This document shows, one piece after another, positions 61,848-64,000 of a stretch of 64,000 nt of DNA. Source of the stretch: Ferruginibacter sp. (GTDB lineage Bacteria > Bacteroidota > Bacteroidia > Chitinophagales > Chitinophagaceae); NCBI GenBank assembly GCA_025963635.1, contig JAOQAK010000061.1, forward strand, positions 217,318 to 281,317, in the 5' to 3' direction. Position 1 is the first letter of the stretch. Every line of letters starts with the position of its first letter. A model generated the notes under the pieces. The model was not told the origin of the DNA and did no database searches. It saw only the letters and a list, made by a program, of their open reading frames with translations. The position numbers and the translations under genes were made by a program.

Positions 61848-62972
61848 ATGAAGATTGTAGAAGTAAGCGATAAAAAGACCAATAAAGAATTTCTTGAGCT
61901 TCCCCGAAAGCTGTATAAAAATGATCCCAATTTTATTTCCCCGCTTGATAAGGATATAGAAGCTGTATTTAATCCGAAGCATAACAACTTTCATTCGCAC
62001 GGCATTATTAAACGATGGATAGCAAAGAATGACAAAGACGAAACCATTGGCCGCATTGCGGCATTTATTAATTATCAAAAAAATAAAAATCCCGATTTTA
62101 TAACCGGTGGCATTGGTTTTTTTGAAAGTATCAATGATGAGAAAACTGCATTTCTTTTGTTTGATACGGCAAGGCAATGGCTTCAGCAAAACCATGCAAA
62201 GGCAATGGACGGGCCTATTAATTTTGGCGAAAACGATAAATACTGGGGATTACTGGTAGAAGGATTTGTTCCGCCAAGTATGGGGATGAATTATAACCTT
62301 CCCTATTATCAAACCCTGTTTGAGAAATATGGTTTTGAAAAAGTGTACGACCAGTTCACAAATGTTATTCATACTGAAAAAGGATTTCCTGAAAGATTCA
62401 ATAAGATCGCAGAATGGATAGCGAATAAGCCTGAATATAAATTTATTCATTTTGAAAAAAATAAATTTGAAAAGTTTGCCCATGATTTCCGGGAAATATA
62501 CAATGATGCATGGAGCGAATTTGAAGATTTTACACCGATCGGGTTGGAGACAATAAAACAATCTTTCAGGGAAATGAAACCGATCGTGAATGAAAAGATC
62601 ATCTGGTTTGCTTACCATAATGAAGAACCAATTGCTTTTGTTATTGCTGTTCCCGATATAAATGTTTTCTTAAAACCCTTTAACGGAAAATTGAACCTCT
62701 GGAATAAATTGAAATTTTTATGGAAACTGAAGACCACTAAAAACCCAAGAATCCGTTTCATCGTAATGGGTTGTAAAAGAAAATATCAGAACAAAGGAAT
62801 TGAAAGTGGAATTATACGCCGGCTTCACCAGGAAACCATACCACAAAAGATCATTAAACAAGCCGAACTTTCATGGGTTGGCGATTGGAATACTAAAATG
62901 ATCGCCTTGCACGAAGCAACAGGTGCAACAAGAGAAAAGATTCATCGCACTTATCGCTATACATTTGTCTGA
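61848..62972 (+). CDS. GNAT-like N-acyltransferase family protein
   Basis: The 374-aa cytoplasmic protein has the GNAT-like tandem layout of YghO-type proteins: an N-terminal half (1-170, VSDKKTNKEFLELPRKLYKNDPNFISPLDKDIEAVFNP, GRIAAFINY) and a C-terminal half (200-370, PIAFVIAVPDINVFLK, GCKRKYQNKGIESGIIRRLHQ, ELSWVGDWNTKMIALHEATGATREKIHRTYRY). The CoA-binding QNKGIESGI fits the GNAT motif A. Function not established. Confidence 0.75.
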   Translation: MKIVEVSDKKTNKEFLELPRKLYKNDPNFISPLDKDIEAVFNPKHNNFHSHGIIKRWIAKNDKDETIGRIAAFINYQKNKNPDFITGGIGFFESINDEKTAFLLFDTARQWLQQNHAKAMDGPINFGENDKYWGLLVEGFVPPSMGMNYNLPYYQTLFEKYGFEKVYDQFTNVIHTEKGFPERFNKIAEWIANKPEYKFIHFEKNKFEKFAHDFREIYNDAWSEFEDFTPIGLETIKQSFREMKPIVNEKIIWFAYHNEEPIAFVIAVPDINVFLKPFNGKLNLWNKLKFLWKLKTTKNPRIRFIVMGCKRKYQNKGIESGIIRRLHQETIPQKIIKQAELSWVGDWNTKMIALHEATGATREKIHRTYRYTFV

Positions 62973-62989
62973 ACATTAAACTCCAATCA

Positions 62990-64000
62990 ATGAAATTAGT
63001 TTCTTATCTAAAAGACGGGCAGGATCAATTGGCAATTTTAGTGGATGGATTATTATATGACACAGATCTTATGCATCCCGATCTTCCTGTTAGCATGTCA
63101 ATGTTCTTAAATTATTGGGAAGATGTTTTTCCGATTGCAGTAGGTATAAACAGGATTATTACCGAAGGAAAAATTTCTCGCCAGCAGGGAATACCTTATG
63201 AAGATGTCCAGATATTGGCGCCTGTTCCACACCCTGTAAGTTGCAGGGATGCTTATGCATTCCGCCAGCATGTTGCTTCTGCAAGACGCAACAGGAGGGT
63301 TGATATGATCGCTGAATTTGATCAGTATCCCGTTTTTTATTTTACCAATCATAACAGCATCCAGGGGCCCGGGGAAGTTGTTTGTATGCCTGACCATTTT
63401 GAGAAACTTGATTTTGAATTAGAGGCTGCTATTGTTATTTGTAAGCCCGGCAAAAATATAAAAGCTGAAGAAGCTGATGAATACATAGGCGGCTATATGG
63501 TGATGAATGATCTTAGTGCAAGAAGATTACAAATGGAAGAAATGTTATTAAATCTTGGGCCTGCAAAAGGAAAAGATTTTGCTACCCCAATTGGCCCTAT
63601 GCTGGTTACGCCGGATGAATTAGAGGAATTTAAAGTTGATTGTAAGCCCGGCCATATCGGCAATGCATATAATTTATCAATGAAATGTTGGGTGAATGAT
63701 GTGCAGGTTAGCGAAGGAAACTTAGCTGATATGGATTGGACTTTTGCAGAAATTATTGAACGGGCTTCTTACGGCGTACAATTATTTCCCGGCGATATTA
63801 TTGGCAGCGGAACAGTTGGTACAGGCTGCTTTTTAGAGTTGAATGGTACTGGTAAATTAAATGATCCTGAATACAAAGAGCAATGGCTTAAAGAAGGGGA
63901 TGTCGTTGATATGGAAATTGCAGCTCTTGGTAGGCTTAGCAATACTATAGTAAAAGATGAAAGTGAATTTTCCATTTTAGCTTTGAAGAAAAATGTTTAA
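62990..64000 (+). CDS. Fumarylacetoacetate hydrolase family protein
   Basis: The 336-aa protein ends exactly at the window edge with a TAA. The FAH-type hydrolase domain (about 110-330) shows the metal/catalytic signatures DFELEAAIVI, NDLSAR, KGKDFATPIGPML and GDIIGSGTVGTGCFLE. The N-terminal 100 residues are the beta-rich lead domain (VSYLKDGQDQLAILVDGLLYDTD). Members hydrolyse beta-diketones such as fumarylacetoacetate (tyrosine catabolism) or acylpyruvates; 336 aa is closer to the short FahA-like/acylpyruvase group than to eukaryotic FAH. It is 17 bp downstream of the acyltransferase. Confidence 0.9.
   Translation: MKLVSYLKDGQDQLAILVDGLLYDTDLMHPDLPVSMSMFLNYWEDVFPIAVGINRIITEGKISRQQGIPYEDVQILAPVPHPVSCRDAYAFRQHVASARRNRRVDMIAEFDQYPVFYFTNHNSIQGPGEVVCMPDHFEKLDFELEAAIVICKPGKNIKAEEADEYIGGYMVMNDLSARRLQMEEMLLNLGPAKGKDFATPIGPMLVTPDELEEFKVDCKPGHIGNAYNLSMKCWVNDVQVSEGNLADMDWTFAEIIERASYGVQLFPGDIIGSGTVGTGCFLELNGTGKLNDPEYKEQWLKEGDVVDMEIAALGRLSNTIVKDESEFSILALKKNV

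Noticed and set aside
1..64000. CRISPR array, insertion sequence or rRNA operon
   Set aside because: No regularly spaced repeats, transposase genes with terminal inverted repeats, or rRNA-like sequence were recognised.

Overview
The window comes from a member of the Bacteroidota, most likely the Chitinophagales/Chitinophagaceae. The evidence is the type IX secretion C-terminal domains (ends of the proteins at 12623-17023 and 50479-52413), lineage families such as DUF4834 and DUF5606, SusC-like beta-barrel architecture, the Bacteroidota-type promoters (TTTG, about 19 bp, TAnnTTTG) ahead of rimP and tRNA-Asn, and near-absence of strong Shine-Dalgarno sites. No plasmid or phage structural genes and no CRISPR array are visible.

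Layout. 1-2.1 kb: the end of an integrated element, with a partial NUDIX/winged-helix regulator, a tyrosine integrase and a 42-nt copy of the 3' half of a CAT-anticodon tRNA that looks like an attachment site. 2.1-5.8 kb: a metallophosphoesterase inside a gene graveyard containing relics of secreted proteins and a histidine kinase. 5.8-9.7 kb: a manganese catalase group (catalase, DsbA-like protein, Zn alcohol dehydrogenase, tail-anchored protein). 10.2-17 kb: a beta-helix secreted protein and a 1467-aa T9SS type B surface protein, with another kinase relic between them. 17.7-19.5 kb: small stress/envelope genes (EF-hand-like protein, dodecin, BON lipoprotein, SH3 protein). 19.9-23.4 kb: response regulator, truncated DUF4038 hydrolase, FAD reductase, HAD phosphatase, DUF4834. 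23.4-32.2 kb: core genes rimP-nusA-infB, a SurA-like PPIase, hflX, a Rieske protein and tRNA-Asn.

32.2-41.8 kb is the most unusual block. A periplasmic-TPR histidine kinase and LuxR-type regulator, followed by two small unknown genes, are divergent from three probably co-transcribed exported proteins: a circularly permuted papain-like protein, a C39-like protein whose nucleophile appears lost, and a 1032-aa TPR-CHAT (caspase-like) protease. A perfect 9-2-9 palindrome lies between the two units. I propose this as a signal-controlled exported protease system; its function is not known.

42-64 kb: cell envelope and housekeeping genes: L,D-transpeptidase, sigma-54, an operon of lytic transglycosylase, radical SAM, GHL10 glycosidase and DegT aminotransferase, an M1 peptidase with T9SS tail, GH25 lysozyme, a MerC / SCO1 / Fur metal module with overlapping inverted repeats in the divergent promoter region, M3 peptidase, DUF5606, a TonB-receptor-like barrel, an acetyltransferase and an FAH-family hydrolase.
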